From NCBI RefSeq assembly GCF_949987515.2, contig NC_082687.1, forward strand, positions 27,182,132 through 27,246,131: DNA of 64,000 nucleotides. Reading direction: 5' to 3'. The position numbers and the translations under genes were made by a program. Position 1 is the first letter of the stretch. Every line of letters begins with the position of its first letter. The notes under the pieces were generated by a model. The model made no database searches, was not told the origin of the DNA, and saw only the letters and a list, made by a program, of their open reading frames with translations. The stretch comes from Delphinus delphis. Lineage: Eukaryota; Chordata; Mammalia; Artiodactyla; Delphinidae. Below, piece after piece: positions 48,350-60,550 of the stretch.

Positions 48350-49435
48350 AGCTGAATACAGCTTTTCTCACCAAAGAAGCTGTTGCCCTTGAATTCTTTT
48401 CGCTGCAAATATTGGATCGGAGGTTGGAAATAGATGAAGGGAAATAGCCAAACATCCCCATCCCCCCTCCGTCCCCCAACAAACACTAAACTAAAATGAG
48501 CAAAGCCTCCAGGGTCTGGGAGGTAGAAAAAGATGTGCGATAGACACATGTATGGCATCTCCTGTCATCTTCTTCTGACTTGAGGCGAAGTTTTTTTTTT
48601 TTTTAAGCTAAAATGAGGGTTGGATTCCAGCCCTCTGGTTGATTTCCCATCTGTTCCGACCATAATTTTGATTTCCGGTCATGTGTTCATTTCAGCATTT
48701 TCCCATTGTCAGGGGAGAGATGAGCTATTTTGTGAGGTTTGTAGTAAAATGATTTTACCTGGAAGAAACTTCTAAGCCTGGAAATGAGAATGGGACTTTT
48801 GGGGAAGAAAATGCCACTCTAGTAAATATTATGCTTTATACCCCTAGACAGAGCCCGTTGAGAGGTAGGTCATGTTGGGTGAGAAGCCGACAGGTATGAT
48901 GACTCAATATAATTAATTTTGTATGGGGAACTTGTCATTTTTATTACTGCTTCCCCAACATTAACAATACTTAATATTTTTTTATGCTGCATTGCCTGGC
49001 TAGACATACAGCAGTGATATAAGCAGCACGTAGAAGATACCTAGATACAAATTCATTTTTATTGGAAAAGAAATGCTCTCTATGGGGTTTCTGAGTGTTC
49101 TCATTTTTCCCCCTTTCTTTTCGAAACCCTTTAACTTTTATTCTCTGACAGATTAGCATTTTCCTTCATCGCTACTTCCTGCTTGTTCGAGTTTTGAAAC
49201 AAAACCAAAGGTTTCCTTCTGATTGCCTCTTCTTTTTCTTTATTTAGTCTGTGGTGTAATTCATTTTATTTTTCTTTCCTAAATGAGAGTCTAGAGGATG
49301 AAGGGGAGGAAGAGAGGAAATAAAAGAACAGTTTTTTCTTCACTAGTGCTTTTAAGTTTTAGTATCGGCCTCTACAGCTGTCATTTCATGCGCATGCGTG
49401 CACATGTGTGTGTCCGTGTGTGTCCTGCAGCATCA
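48350..49435. other. Unannotated intronic sequence
   Basis: About 1.1 kb with a T-run at 48591-48604 and a short gt-rich stretch at 49400-49425. No gene or named repeat seen. Confidence 0.55.
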
Positions 49436-49439
49436 AAGG

Positions 49440-49715
49440 CTGTATGTAAGATAAAATGGTGGCTACTAGGGGATGGTGGAGGGATAAGATTGATGGTGTA
49501 TAAGGTACAAACTTGTAATGAGTAGTAAATAGACCCTAGAGATCTCAGGTACAGTATAATGAATGTAGACAATAATAGTACACTGTAATTATGTAATGTG
49601 ATAAATATTGACACATCGGTGATATCACGATATATAAATGTATCAAAATAATAGGCTGTACACCTTAAACTTACCCAATGTTCCAAGTGAAATTTATTCA
49701 ATAAAAAATTGTATG
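49440..49715 (+). repeat. Old L1 3' end, sense
   Basis: ggtacaaacttgtaatgagt, tacagtataatgaatgtag and gctgtacaccttaaacttac fit the 3' end of older L1 families in sense orientation. Confidence 0.65.
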
Positions 49716-49746
49716 TAGGGAACATAATCTGTAAATTTGTTTTTCC

Positions 49747-52300
49747 ATTTTGTTGAAGTTTTATTGACGTGTAACTGACGTACAATAAACTGCATATATT
49801 TATAGTACACATTTTGATAAGTTTGATGTGTGTGTACATCTGTGAAGCCATCACCAAAATCAAGTGGCTGAACCCTCCCATCACCCCCAGAGTTTCCTCA
49901 AGCCCCTTTGAACTCCCTGTCTCTCACTTTTCTCTTCTCATTCCCTCATCCCTGGGCAAACCACTGGTCTGCTTTCTGTCATTATACATTAATTTGCACT
50001 TCCTATAATTTCATTTAAATGGAATAACATAGCATGTACTTTTTAAAATCTGGGTTCTTTCACTCAGCATAATTACAGATTCACCTGTGTTGTAGCAAGG
50101 ACCAATAGTTCATTCCTTCTCAATGCTAACTAGTGTTCCATTTTATAGATACACCACAAATTTCTGTTTTATCCATTTACCTGTTAATAAATATTTGGGT
50201 TGTTTATAGCTTTTGGCTGTTATAAATAAAGCTACTAAAAACTTTTGTGTACAAATCTTTGAGTGAACGTAGGCTTTCATTCCTCTTGGGTAAATCCTAA
50301 GAGTATACTGCCTGGATTGTACGATAGGTGTATGTTTAACTTTTGGGGAAACGGACAAACTTTTTTCCAAAGTGGTTGTTTTTCGTTACATTTCCACTTA
50401 CGATGTACAAGAGTTCCATTTCCTTTATACATCCTTGCCAAATCTTGATATTTCGGATACAAGTCTTTAGATAATGTGCTTTGCAGATGTTTTCTTCATG
50501 ACTTCCTGGCTTGTATTTTCATTCCCTTAAAAGTGCCTTTAAAAATTTTGATGAAGTTGAATTTACTAGTTTTTATGGACTGTACTTTATGGATTGTGCT
50601 TTTGCCTAATCCAGAGTCACAAAGATTTTATGTTTTCTTCTAGAAGTTTTATAGTTTTAGGTTTTACACTTAGATCTATGATCTATTTTAAGTTAGTCGT
50701 TGTGTAAGATATAGAATATGGATCCAAGTTCACTTTTGAATATGGATGTCCAGTTGTTCAGTACCATTTGTGGGAAAAACTATCCTTTCTCCACTGAATT
50801 GTCTATTGTTTGCTAGTATGGTGAGTTGCATTGATTTTAATTTAATATTAAGGCAGTTACATTTCTGTGATAAACCCAGCTTGGTCATGATGTATTATCC
50901 TTTTATTTATCTTGTTGAATTCCAGTTGCTAACGTTTTATTTAGAATAGTTGCATCTACATTCATGAGTAATACCGGTCTGTAGTTTTCTTATAATGTAT
51001 TTAATTTTGGTACTAAGGTAAATGCTGACATCAAAGAATCAGTTAGAAAATATTCCCTCTTCTATTTTCTGGAAGGATTTGCATAGAATTGGTGTTATTT
51101 CTTTTTTAACTGTTTGATAGAATTTATCAGTGAGTCATTTGGGCCTAGAGCTTTCTTATTGGCAGGATTTTTAACTACAAATTCATTTTCTCTAATTGAT
51201 ATGGGTTACCTGTTTCTCAGGTTACCTATTTCTTTTGGAGTGAGACTTAGTAGTTTGTGTCTTTTGAGACATTTGTCCATTTCATCTAAACTGTTGAATT
51301 TGTGGGCATGAATATTTTCATAATATTTTATTTTCTTTGTAATACTTTAGAACCTGGAGTGATTCTTCAGTCGCCTCTATTACTTCTGATTGGTGATTTG
51401 TGTTTTCTTTTATTTCCTAATTATTATGGCTAGACTTATCAACTTTATTGATTATTTCGAAGAACCAGTTTTTAGATTTATTTATTTTCTCTGTTTCTGT
51501 TTGTTTGTTTTCTGTTTAATTGATTTCTGCTCTGATCTTGGTTTCTGTTTTTCTGCTTATTTTGGGTTTAATTTACTTTCTTTTTGGCTGTTTAAGGTAG
51601 GAAGTTTAAGACCTTTCTTTTTTCTAACATAGGTACTTAGTGGTATAAATTTACCACCAAATACTGCTTTACCAACATCCCTTAAATTCTGATATGTTGT
51701 ATTTTCATTTTTGTTTCATTTCAGAATACTTCCTGATATTCCTTTCTTTGAGGTTTTCTAGATATCTCTGTTATTGATTTCTAATTTAATTTTTACTGTA
51801 ATCAGAGAAATACCCTGTATAAATTGAACCCTTTTAAATTTATGGAGATTTGTTTCATGGTCCAGGATCTCTTTATCTTGATAAATGCTTCATATGCACT
51901 GGGAAAGAATGTGTCTTCTGTTGCTTTTGGATGGCGTTTCATTTAGGTGATGGACGTACCAGTCAGGTGAAGTTGGTTGATAGCTTTGGTCAAATCTTCT
52001 CTATCCTAACTGATTTTGTCTACTCGTTCTATCAGTTATTGAGACACAGAGGTATTTAAGTCTCTGGCCATATTTGTGGATTTGTCTATTTCTCCTTGCA
52101 GTTCCATCCATTTTTGCTTCCTGGATTTTGAAGATCCTGTTATTAGACCCACTAACATTTAGGATTGTTACAAAAAACAAACAGCCATTTAGGATTATTA
52201 TGTCTTCTTGATGAATTGACCTCTTTATCAATATGAAATGACCTTCTTTATCCCTGGCATTTTTTTGGGGCTTTTGCATATGTTTAAAATTTTTTTGTGT
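49747..52300 (-). mobile_element. Long old L1 fragment, antisense
   Basis: Runs from the 3' UTR (gttttattgacgtgtaactg) through a heavily mutated ORF2 up to an endonuclease-like piece near 52,000-52,280 (frame RDKEGHFILIKRSIHQEDII). RT and C-terminal regions can be followed by similarity to L1 #1 and #2 but are full of stops. It is clearly older than the two full-length elements. Confidence 0.82.
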
Positions 52301-52697
52301 GTGTATCTTTGATGTCTTTTTTTTTAAGCATTTGAAGAGGAGTTTCTGGGCTACGTGATTTAAACCTTTTAAAAGTTTTTATCTTTTATCTTGCCAGATT
52401 GCCCTCCAGAAGGGCTGTGCAGATTGATAACTTGTCTTAGTGTTCTTTAGGTGTTTATAGAGTCTGGAGATCTCGTCTTTTAAAATTTAAGATATGTATA
52501 AATGTTTATTGAACTGTAACATTCTGTTGACCACAGGATAAAAATCTACCATTTATGTAATCTGTTTGTAGAAAATTAAAATGATATGGGTGTTTTTTAA
52601 GTTGTCATCAATTTTATTTCATTTCTCTGTTATTTCATAGGCATACATCAATATTGGATATCATATTTTTATAATAGAGATGTAAGAGAAGAGGACT

Positions 52698-52908
52698 GGA
52701 GGGACTTCCCTGGTGGTCCAGTGGTTAAGAATTCACCTTCCAGTGCAGGGGGTGTGTGTTCAGCACCTGGTCGGGGAGCTAAGATCCCACGTGCCTCATG
52801 GCCAAAACAAAAACAAAAACAAAAACAAAACAAAACATAGAAACAGTATTATAGCAAATTCAATAAAGACTTTAAAAATGGTCCACATCAAAAAAATCTT
52901 AAAAAAAA
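52698..52908 (+). mobile_element. tRNA-derived SINE, sense, with long tail
   Basis: Head ggacttccctggtggtccag, then (caaaaa)n at 52806-52836 and the tail tattatagcaaattcaataa known from ruminant and cetacean SINEs. Flanked by aagaggact at 52689-52697 and 52909-52917. Confidence 0.9.
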
Positions 52909-53360
52909 AAGAGGACTTGATTTCTTTAAATTTGTTTAATCTTTTCCATATTTTTTTTGTGGCATCCAGTTAATATCCTAGAGGTGATTTTCAAAATTAT
53001 ATGTTTATATTTGGTTGGATAGAATATTTGACTTTAAATAAGTTAGTATGTGGAAGGGAGTTTTATACATGAAATCAGATGTTTATAAAGGTACTTTCCA
53101 AGATTAAATATGAAGTACTGTGTGCTTAGATCTGATAGAGATTTGTGACTACTTAAGCTTGTACAGTGTGTGGTGCAGATAACACTTAATAAAGGAATCC
53201 ATTTGAATGATGTATCTTCTTTGATATGTAAAAGTATTTCCTAGGGAAGTTTTGTACATTAAGAAATGCATGACATATTTAATATCCTTTTATAAAAAGT
53301 GAATGCAAAAAGAGGTGACCTGTTTGTATTTGGTAATTCTAAGCTGTCCTTTTAATACAG

Positions 53361-53419
53361 GAGTCTTCCAGAGCCGCTGATGACCTATGAATTACACGGA
53401 GACTTCATCGTTCCAGCCA
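53361..53419 (+). CDS. ARHGAP10: ARHGAP10 exon E: RhoGAP LPEPL motif
   Basis: This 59-nt exon starts with g, completing the Arg codon of YLR, and encodes SLPEPLMTYELHGDFIVPA, ending with one base of the next codon. The acceptor is cttttaatacag|g and the donor cca|gtacgt. LPEPL-x-T/M-x is the hallmark of RhoGAP domains, packing against the arginine-finger helix; YELHGDFIVPA fits ARHGAP10. Phase is 1 nt in and 1 nt out. I scanned the rest of the window and do not see the next exon (expected to continue the RhoGAP domain), so the gene continues past 64000. Confidence 0.95.
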
Positions 53420-53593
53420 GTACGTATTGCATCGAGGTGATAGAAACAGTTTTGTGATTGACAGTGTGTACAAACTGAAATTTCCACATGAAAAATTTAT
53501 CTTTATGTTATTGTAATCTGTGTTAAAAATGGAAATCACTTGAGGAGGTGTTTTCCCTCCCTTTTAGAAGATGAAAAAAGGGACAATTAATAT

Positions 53594-53622
53594 ATTCATT
53601 CATTCATTCATTCATTCACTCA
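53594..53622. repeat. (attc)n microsatellite
   Basis: Six near-perfect attc units followed by actcac; the sequence after it (tgtcctactgtgcactagtc) looks like a degraded L2-type end. Confidence 0.85.
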
Positions 53623-53624
53623 CA

Positions 53625-56588
53625 GACATGTATTTATGTCCTACTGTGCACTAGTCACTGGTATATAATGAATATATAGAGCCATGAAAGGATTTCTGCC
53701 CCCAGGAGCCAATTCTTCAGCAAGTATTGGGGCACACACACCTCTCCCTGGACCATAATGTATATAATAATGACGTGAGCACAGTACGATGGGAACACAG
53801 GAGTATTTAACTTACAGACGGTTGGGGAGATTAGCAGATTCGGAGAGATTCGCATGTTGGAAATGACTTCACGTAGAAAGATATTGAGATGGAAATTGCA
53901 GGCAGAAGGAATATTGTGAGCTCATACCGGAAGCCCACACAATATTTGGTAGAGAGTGAATTCTATGTGATAAAATGTTAAATGAAAAAGGCTTATAGTT
54001 GGTAGCATTTTAATTTGTGATTAAATTTTTTGTGAGTCATACTCATTTCGAGCTTTCTTGCTTTCTCTCTCTGATACACTCTCTTACACTGTCTGTTGTA
54101 CACACTCAGTTTTTCTATTCGACACTTGGTGTTAAATCATCCCAGTCTTCCAAAATATTCTGGTGTTAGGTATTTGATAGTTAAGGAAAGGAAGGTGGAG
54201 ACATGCTAAGTGACTTGCCAGATTTTGGAGATCTTTATTTAAAATTCAAAACCCCAGTTCCACTGGCTAAAACCTGCAGTATTGGTTTTCACAGGTGCAC
54301 TGACAGTAGTTGTAACTGTATCTCCATTTCCTTTTATTTTCTTCCCTTGGATGTATTCCATCGTTTAATCTGTTGAAAACTTGAGCGCAATCCCTTGGGT
54401 CCTATGTTACTCCTGCCTGAACATTGCTTTAAATGTATCTTCTTGTGAGGTCCCTGCTCCAGCCAGCATGAAGGTTCCTAGGAGGTTGCAGAAAGAAGGA
54501 ATAGTTAGGCCCAGTTAGACTCTACATATAAAACAGGCATTTGGAAAAGGCAAAAATATGGTTCTGTTCACTTTTGTTTTCACATGGAAGAGGATTTCTT
54601 TTTTCTTTTTAAAGGGAGTTTGTATGATCAAGGAAGTGGGGGAAAGATTTCTTGGCAAAAACTCAAGCAAATGCTTAGTTGTTTTGATTCTTCCCCGTGG
54701 CATTTTTGGCAAACCGGGGGAAGAGAAATTAAACTCTCATTGGGGGACGGTTGTTTCATGTTTGCCTCAGAGTCTGGAAAAAGCAGAAGAGTGCCAATTT
54801 TAATCTAGAATCCTTTGAGAATTGGAGAAGGATAAAGGGATTATGGAATAAAGTTTTCAGTTACCACAGGTTAGTATCATTATCACGCCTTGTAACCGAA
54901 TCCAGTGTGTTTGAAATTCTAACATCGATGTATTTTACCAGATGAAGAGGTAGGAACTTACAAGTGTTTACTAAGTCCGTGGTGGTAGGAGGTGAGTTTC
55001 AAGAGTTGTTGAGGCTATCTTTCAACACTGTGGGAGAAGACATTGTGCCAGTATGAAGGGTAGCATCACCTCCTAGACGAGTACCTTGTGTTCTGCTTCC
55101 TGACTATGTTGGGATCTGACGTAGAGTCTTCACAATGATTTGAATAACAAGCCTGTTCCAGAGAAACACTGTAGCTACTGTATTATTGGCAGGTATTTGC
55201 ACCCAAGTGGAGTTACGGTTGGCATGGGACCCATAGTTACCTTATTTAATGGGGAAAAGTACGTATATTAAATGGATGTATTTTCATGGCCAACATTTCC
55301 AGTGCAGACTTTCATTTTTTATTCAGTTCTCTTGTGAGCACTCTCAACAGAGAGTATAGAAGCAGGTCCTCTGATCTTTGCGTGTGTCCTTTCCAGTGTT
55401 GACTAAAACGGTCACAGAAATCAGGTGGCCAGGATTAGTCTCCTCTTGAATAATGTTGGAAACTTGGAATTGCAGTTAAACTATCATTTTCCATTAACGA
55501 TGGCAGAGATTCCCTTGTTTTGCTGCAGTGTCTTAGCTGAGCTGACTTCTAAAATGATCAAGCATCACCCATCTCTGTTACTGCCTCTTACACCAGCATG
55601 GAAACTAAATTTTGATTCTTTTCAGTCATGTGCGGTAGTTTCAGTCTGTTCTGTGGTGTTGAGATGGTCTTTTCTCCCCTCCCTGCTGAGGGTTCTGAAG
55701 GTTTCTCCTGGGTCCCTTCATTTCTTCTCATCAGTTTCTTTCCTGTAGAGTTCCGTTGAGAACCTGTGAGTTAATTTCTGGAGTGTGTGATACAAATGTG
55801 AATTTTCTTTCTTTGTTGTCACCACAGAAGGCAAACATCTTTTGTTTTTCATTCTTAAAAGAAATACCTACTAGTCAATGGTGAATGCATTGAGAAATTA
55901 AAAAAAATTTTTTTTTGAAAGCGTCCAAATAACCCTTTCAGCTGAGGGAGTTAACTTAAAATTGCTAAAAGGAACTGGAGACCCTCTGTCTAGGAAAGTC
56001 ACTCCTGTGTGTCTTCTGTACACACATAGTACTGCACTTCTGGTCACCAAATGTGTGGGTTTTCCCCACACCAACCAATTCTGTGATGCCAGCTGTGTGT
56101 CCTGCAGTTGGATTCAGGTCTGATTCTGTTTATCTGGAGTTAGCCTCTGATCCCACAAGTTAAGGACTCGTCCTACAAAACTGCACCCCCCATGAAAGAC
56201 ACCAGTTCCAAGTCCCAGGTTATCCCTGGGACTTTTGACTGACCGGCTGGAAATCAGCTTTCTCGTAACCCCTACCTTGGACATGAGAATTTGCTAGAGT
56301 CCATACCCTGTGCTGGGGGGATTTTTATGAAGGCTTCATCCTGTAGCCATGAGGGATTGTTAGTTCCTTTTCTTGCCCCCTCCCCTCTCCAGAGAATGGT
56401 GGGTAGATCTGAAAATTCCAAGCTTCTAACCTCTCTTGTGACCAGCCCCCATCTAGAAGCCCACCAAAAGTCACCTCATTAAAACAGAAGATGATCTTAT
56501 CAGCCCCCAAATTCCAGGGGACTTAGGAGCTTGGTGTCAGACATTCCGATCACTCAGGAAATGACAGAGCCCCTAGGAGCTCTGTATC
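53625..56588. other. Unannotated intronic sequence
   Basis: About 3 kb of mostly unique sequence. Short open frames near 54,560-54,950 and 55,425-55,748 show no known domain. No further RhoGAP exon recognised. Confidence 0.55.
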
Positions 56589-56598
56589 AGAAACTAGA

Positions 56599-56817
56599 GG
56601 GCTTCCCTGGTGGCGCAATGGTTGAGAGTCCGCCTGCCGATGCAGGGGACACGGGTTCGTGCCCCGGGCTGGGAGGATCCCACATGCCGTGGAGCGCCTG
56701 GGCCCATGAGCCATGGCCGCTGGGCCTGCGCGTCTGGAGCCTGTGCTCCGCAACGGGAGAGGCCACAGCAGTGAGAGGCCCTCACACCGCAAAAAAAAAA
56801 ATAAAAAAATAAAAAAA
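56599..56817 (+). mobile_element. Cetacean SINE, sense
   Basis: Sense copy starting gggcttccctggtggcgcaa and ending in an A-rich tail; flanked by a perfect 10-bp repeat agaaactaga at 56589-56598 and 56818-56827. Confidence 0.94.
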
Positions 56818-56829
56818 AGAAACTAGAAA

Positions 56830-58585
56830 TACTAGAACAAAAGACTCTCTGAGCACCCCCAAATACAAGACTTTTAGGAGCTCAGCATCAGGAACTGGGT
56901 GCAGAGACCAGTATACGTATATTTATTATTGTTTCACACCATCCATCTTGCAAGAGAATATAATGGGCCTTTAGTATAGAAATTTATAAGATGAAAATAC
57001 AGTTTGCTTGGTTTACGCAGGAGTCAGAAGGTCGTTCCCAGCTGGGGAAGGCTGGCAGGCATTTACCTGGATCTCTTACTGCATGATGTTTATTACCTTT
57101 GAGAATGTTGTAGTCCTTGGTGTGTGTCTCAGCCTTTCAGGCTCAGAGTCTCTGACAGATCATATTGGTAAGAATTGGATCCATGCTTCAGGGCTGGACT
57201 CACGTTAAACTTGGTTTGAGAATGACAGCTGAAGCCTGGACGCCTAATATGGCATCACACGAAAAATTTCTGTCCCCCAGACCAGAACACTTGTCTTGCC
57301 GTCTTCAGTATGTTTTCTTCCTGTAGTCAAGGTACCTGGGAAGCAAAATCATAATCACAAAGTTTTTTAGTCACTTATGATGAAAAAGAAAACTATTATA
57401 GGATCCAAGGCACTGGCATTTGCTTAGCCAGAATGTTCTATCCTTATTGGTAAACCTGCAGGGGAAACAAGACAAAATCATGTTGTCTTGCTGGGGAGGG
57501 ACTCAGAAATCTGGAAATTAAAGGAATCGGATGCTTAATGACATCAAGCTATCTTAGCCTGCTGTAGTCAATTTCTGGTATTAGATAGTGTCTCCCACAG
57601 AAGGACTGGGATGCTTGATGTCTGGTAATTGAAGCCCCGTGTGCTGTGGGAAGTGCTTGAATGGTTACTGCTAATGCTTTCCTGAAATTACAGTATTACT
57701 GACTGATGACGTTTAAATATCAAATTTAAGTTTCCCTGTCTGTGTGTCTTTGATAAGGTCAAGTAAGCTATGCTCCTATCTTTTTCAGTCTCCATTAGCT
57801 GGCATAGCAACATAAGCAGATAGACATTAAGTGTTGTAGATGCTGATTTGTAGTTTCACAATTAAAAATGCTTTTGCTATTACAGTAAACTCCGGTCCCT
57901 GACATTCGTCAGGAATTTAGTGTTATGATTAATTCAGTATCTCAGATTTTTAAAAAGTTATGCTGTGCATTCTTTGTAATTTATATCAATTAAAATATAA
58001 TGAAATGCACACAGCATAAGCAACTAAGGGTAATTTATCTTAGAAAACTTTCTGAGTACCTTAAAGTCATTATTGTAGCCACATGAAAGTGCCCATTAAT
58101 ACAAAGCATTAATTAATATCAAAATGAAACAAGATTGAGAAAAAGTTTTACTGTACACAAATTCTTCTTTTTAGAAGAAAAGGGAAAAAGCAGACTTGGC
58201 AAAGAATGTGTGTATGATTTCAAATGAGATGGGAGTGAGCTGGTGGGAGAGGGACTCAAAAAAGCAAGTGGAAGGTTTTGATTTTATTTTTAAAACTGAT
58301 TCTAGTATTTGCCACTTAGAAATGAAGGCCCTTATCCTTAGAAGGTGGGAAGCTATTTTCCTATCTCGTGTTTCTCAATAAGTAATGAATAAAAAAATAT
58401 TAAAGTTGGGTTTTCTTTGGAGGAAAATGGTTATTAATGACAAGACACACACGAGTTAGAAAGTGTTTCAGTGAAGTTTTCAAAAATGTTCAGTCTTTGA
58501 ATGTACAAAATTCTTATTGTAGGCAGTTACTCTTTTCTTCCTTTGGAATTTTTGACTTTTTCAGAGTCCCTGCCTTAATTTCATT
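56830..58585. other. Unannotated intronic sequence
   Basis: About 1.75 kb without recognised repeats or exons. Confidence 0.55.
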
Positions 58586-58587
58586 TT

Positions 58588-58630
58588 AAAAATCAAAGCT
58601 GTAAAAAAAAAAAAAAAAAATCAAAGCTGT
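58588..58630 (+). mobile_element. Apparent poly(A)-only retroinsertion with 15-bp duplication
   Basis: aaaaatcaaagctgt (58588-58602) is followed by 18 A, the last five of which begin a second aaaaatcaaagctgt (58616-58630). This leaves 13 inserted A. The site reads tttt|aaaaa, the preferred L1 endonuclease target. It fits an L1-machinery insertion that never extended past the tail. Confidence 0.6.
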
Positions 58631-59057
58631 GAGTTGAAAATGCTATTATATTTTTATTGCTTTCATTTTCCTCCAGCTTTGATTTAGTAAGGCATTATGT
58701 TGGTTTTAACTCCAGATGAACAACTTGATTGTAATTTATCACCTAACTCTTTAGATAGCTGTACTTTTATTTTCGAAGACAAATGTAGTCTGTATCAAAG
58801 AGTCTTTTACATGATTTGATTGTTTGCGTTCTGCTTTATCATGTGCCTGTTCATTTCCTAGCCTTTTCCCTCCCCTCCCTTTAGCAACAATGTGTTCTGT
58901 GTTGTAAAATCTCATTCCTCCCTCTCAGACACTACTCCTGGAAGTGTAAATTGGCGCAAACTTAACTTTACAAACATTGGGAGCGATCTAAATATTCATA
59001 AAATTGATGGTGTGCACTCCATTTAAAGGCATGGAGAGATGTCCGTTATCTATATAT

Positions 59058-59352
59058 TTTTTTAATTAATTAATTTTATTTATTTATTTTTGGCCACGTT
59101 GGGTCTTTGTTGCTGCACGTGGGCTTCCTCTAGTTGTGGCGAGCGGGGGCTACTCTTCGTTTTGGTGCGCGGGCTTCTCGTTGCGGTGGCTTCTCATTGC
59201 GGAGCATGGGCTCTAGGAACGCGGGCTCAGTAGTTGTGGTGCACGAGCTAAGCTGCTCTGTGGCATGTGGGATCTTCCTGGAGAAGAGCTCGAACCCATG
59301 TCCCCTGCATTGGCAGGCGGATTCTTAACCACTGCGCCACCAGGGAAGTCCC
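59058..59352 (-). mobile_element. Long-form tRNA-derived SINE, antisense
   Basis: A/T-rich tail, tttttggccacgttgggtct, the middle gagcgggggctactcttcg and head ccaccagggaagtcc. The flanks tccgttatctatata and tccattatatatt are imperfect duplications. Confidence 0.9.
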
Positions 59353-59431
59353 TCCATTATATATTAAATGAAATAGGTTGTTTGAACATCTCATTACAAA
59401 AAAGGAAGGAAAACTCTGAAATGATTAAATT

Positions 59432-60053
59432 TAGAAGTTACTAGGGTAGCCACTATAGAGAGCAGTATGGAATGTCCTTAAAATTCTAAAAATAGAGATA
59501 CCATATGATCCAGCAGTCCCACTCCTAGGCATATATCTGGGAAAGATGAAAACTCTAATTCGAAAAGATATACGCACCCCAGTGTTCATAGCAGCACTAT
59601 TTACAATAGTCAAGACATGGAAGCAGCCTAAATGTCCATCAACAGATGAATGAGTAAAGAAGATGTGTGTGTATACACACATACACACACACACAATGGA
59701 ATATTAGCCATAGAAAAGAATGAAGTAATGCCATTTGTAGCAACGTGGATGGACCTAGAGATTATCATACTAAGTGAAGTAAGTCAGAAAGAAAAATACA
59801 ATATATCACTTATATGTGGAATCTAAAAAAAAAGATACAAACGAACTTATTTACAAGACAGAAATAGACTCACAGACATTGAAAATAAACTTATGGTTAC
59901 CAAAAGGGAAAGGGGAGGGGGAAATAAATTAGGAGCTTGGGAGTAACAGATACACACTACTATATATAAAATAGATAAACAACAAGGACCTACTGTATAG
60001 CACAGGGAATTATATTCAGTATCTTGTTGAAAAAGGATCTGAAATAATTTTAA
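59432..60053 (+). mobile_element. 5'-truncated L1, sense
   Basis: End of ORF2 (atagagataccatatgatcc, ggcatatatctgggaaagat) and 3' UTR (taaacaacaaggacctactg, cacagggaattatattcagt). It contains a short CA microsatellite at about 59,666-59,694. Flanked by ttactag on both sides. Confidence 0.85.
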
Positions 60054-60219
60054 AAATTACTAGCTTATCTTAGGTTGAGATTTACTGTGTGAGTAACTTT
60101 AAGGAACTTTTTGTTGAAATATAACAGAAATGTGCACAAATAATAAGTGTGCAGCTTAATGAATTTTCAGAGTCAAGATAGCCATGTAATCAGCCCCCAG
60201 ATCAAGAAATAGAACATTG

Positions 60220-60349
60220 GGGAATTTCCTGGTGGTCCAATGTTTAGGACACTGCGCTTTCACAGCCGAGGGCCCGGGTTTGATCCCTGGTTGGGGAACC
60301 TAAGATCCCACAAGCCAAGTGGTGCAGTCAAAAAAAAAAAAAAAAAAAA
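60220..60349 (+). mobile_element. Short tRNA-derived SINE, first of a tandem pair
   Basis: ggaatttcctggtggtccaa, gggtttgatccctggttggg and a 20-base A tail (60330-60349). The left flank agaacattg is partly repeated as aaaacattg at 60552-60560, after the second SINE. Confidence 0.88.
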
Positions 60350-60550
60350 GGGCTTCCCTAGTGGCGCAATGGTTGAGAGTCCGCCTGCCGATGCAGGGAA
60401 CATGGGTTTGTGCCCCGGTCTGGGAAGATCCCACATGCCATGGAGCGGCTGGGCCCGTGAGCCATGGCCGCTGAGCCTGCGTGTCCGGAGCTTGTGCTCC
60501 GCAACGGGAGAGGCCCGTGAACTGCAAAAAAAAAAAAAACAAAAAAAACC
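60350..60550 (+). mobile_element. Cetacean SINE inserted at the A-tail of the preceding SINE
   Basis: Starts gggcttccctagtggcgcaa immediately after the first SINE's tail. Near its 3' end it lacks about 15 bp found in the other copies (gagaggcccgtgaactgc instead of the longer version). Confidence 0.92.

Noticed and set aside
49381..49884. 167-codon minus-strand frame
   Set aside because: It spans the junction of two old L1 fragments and is AT-rich, with no known domain.
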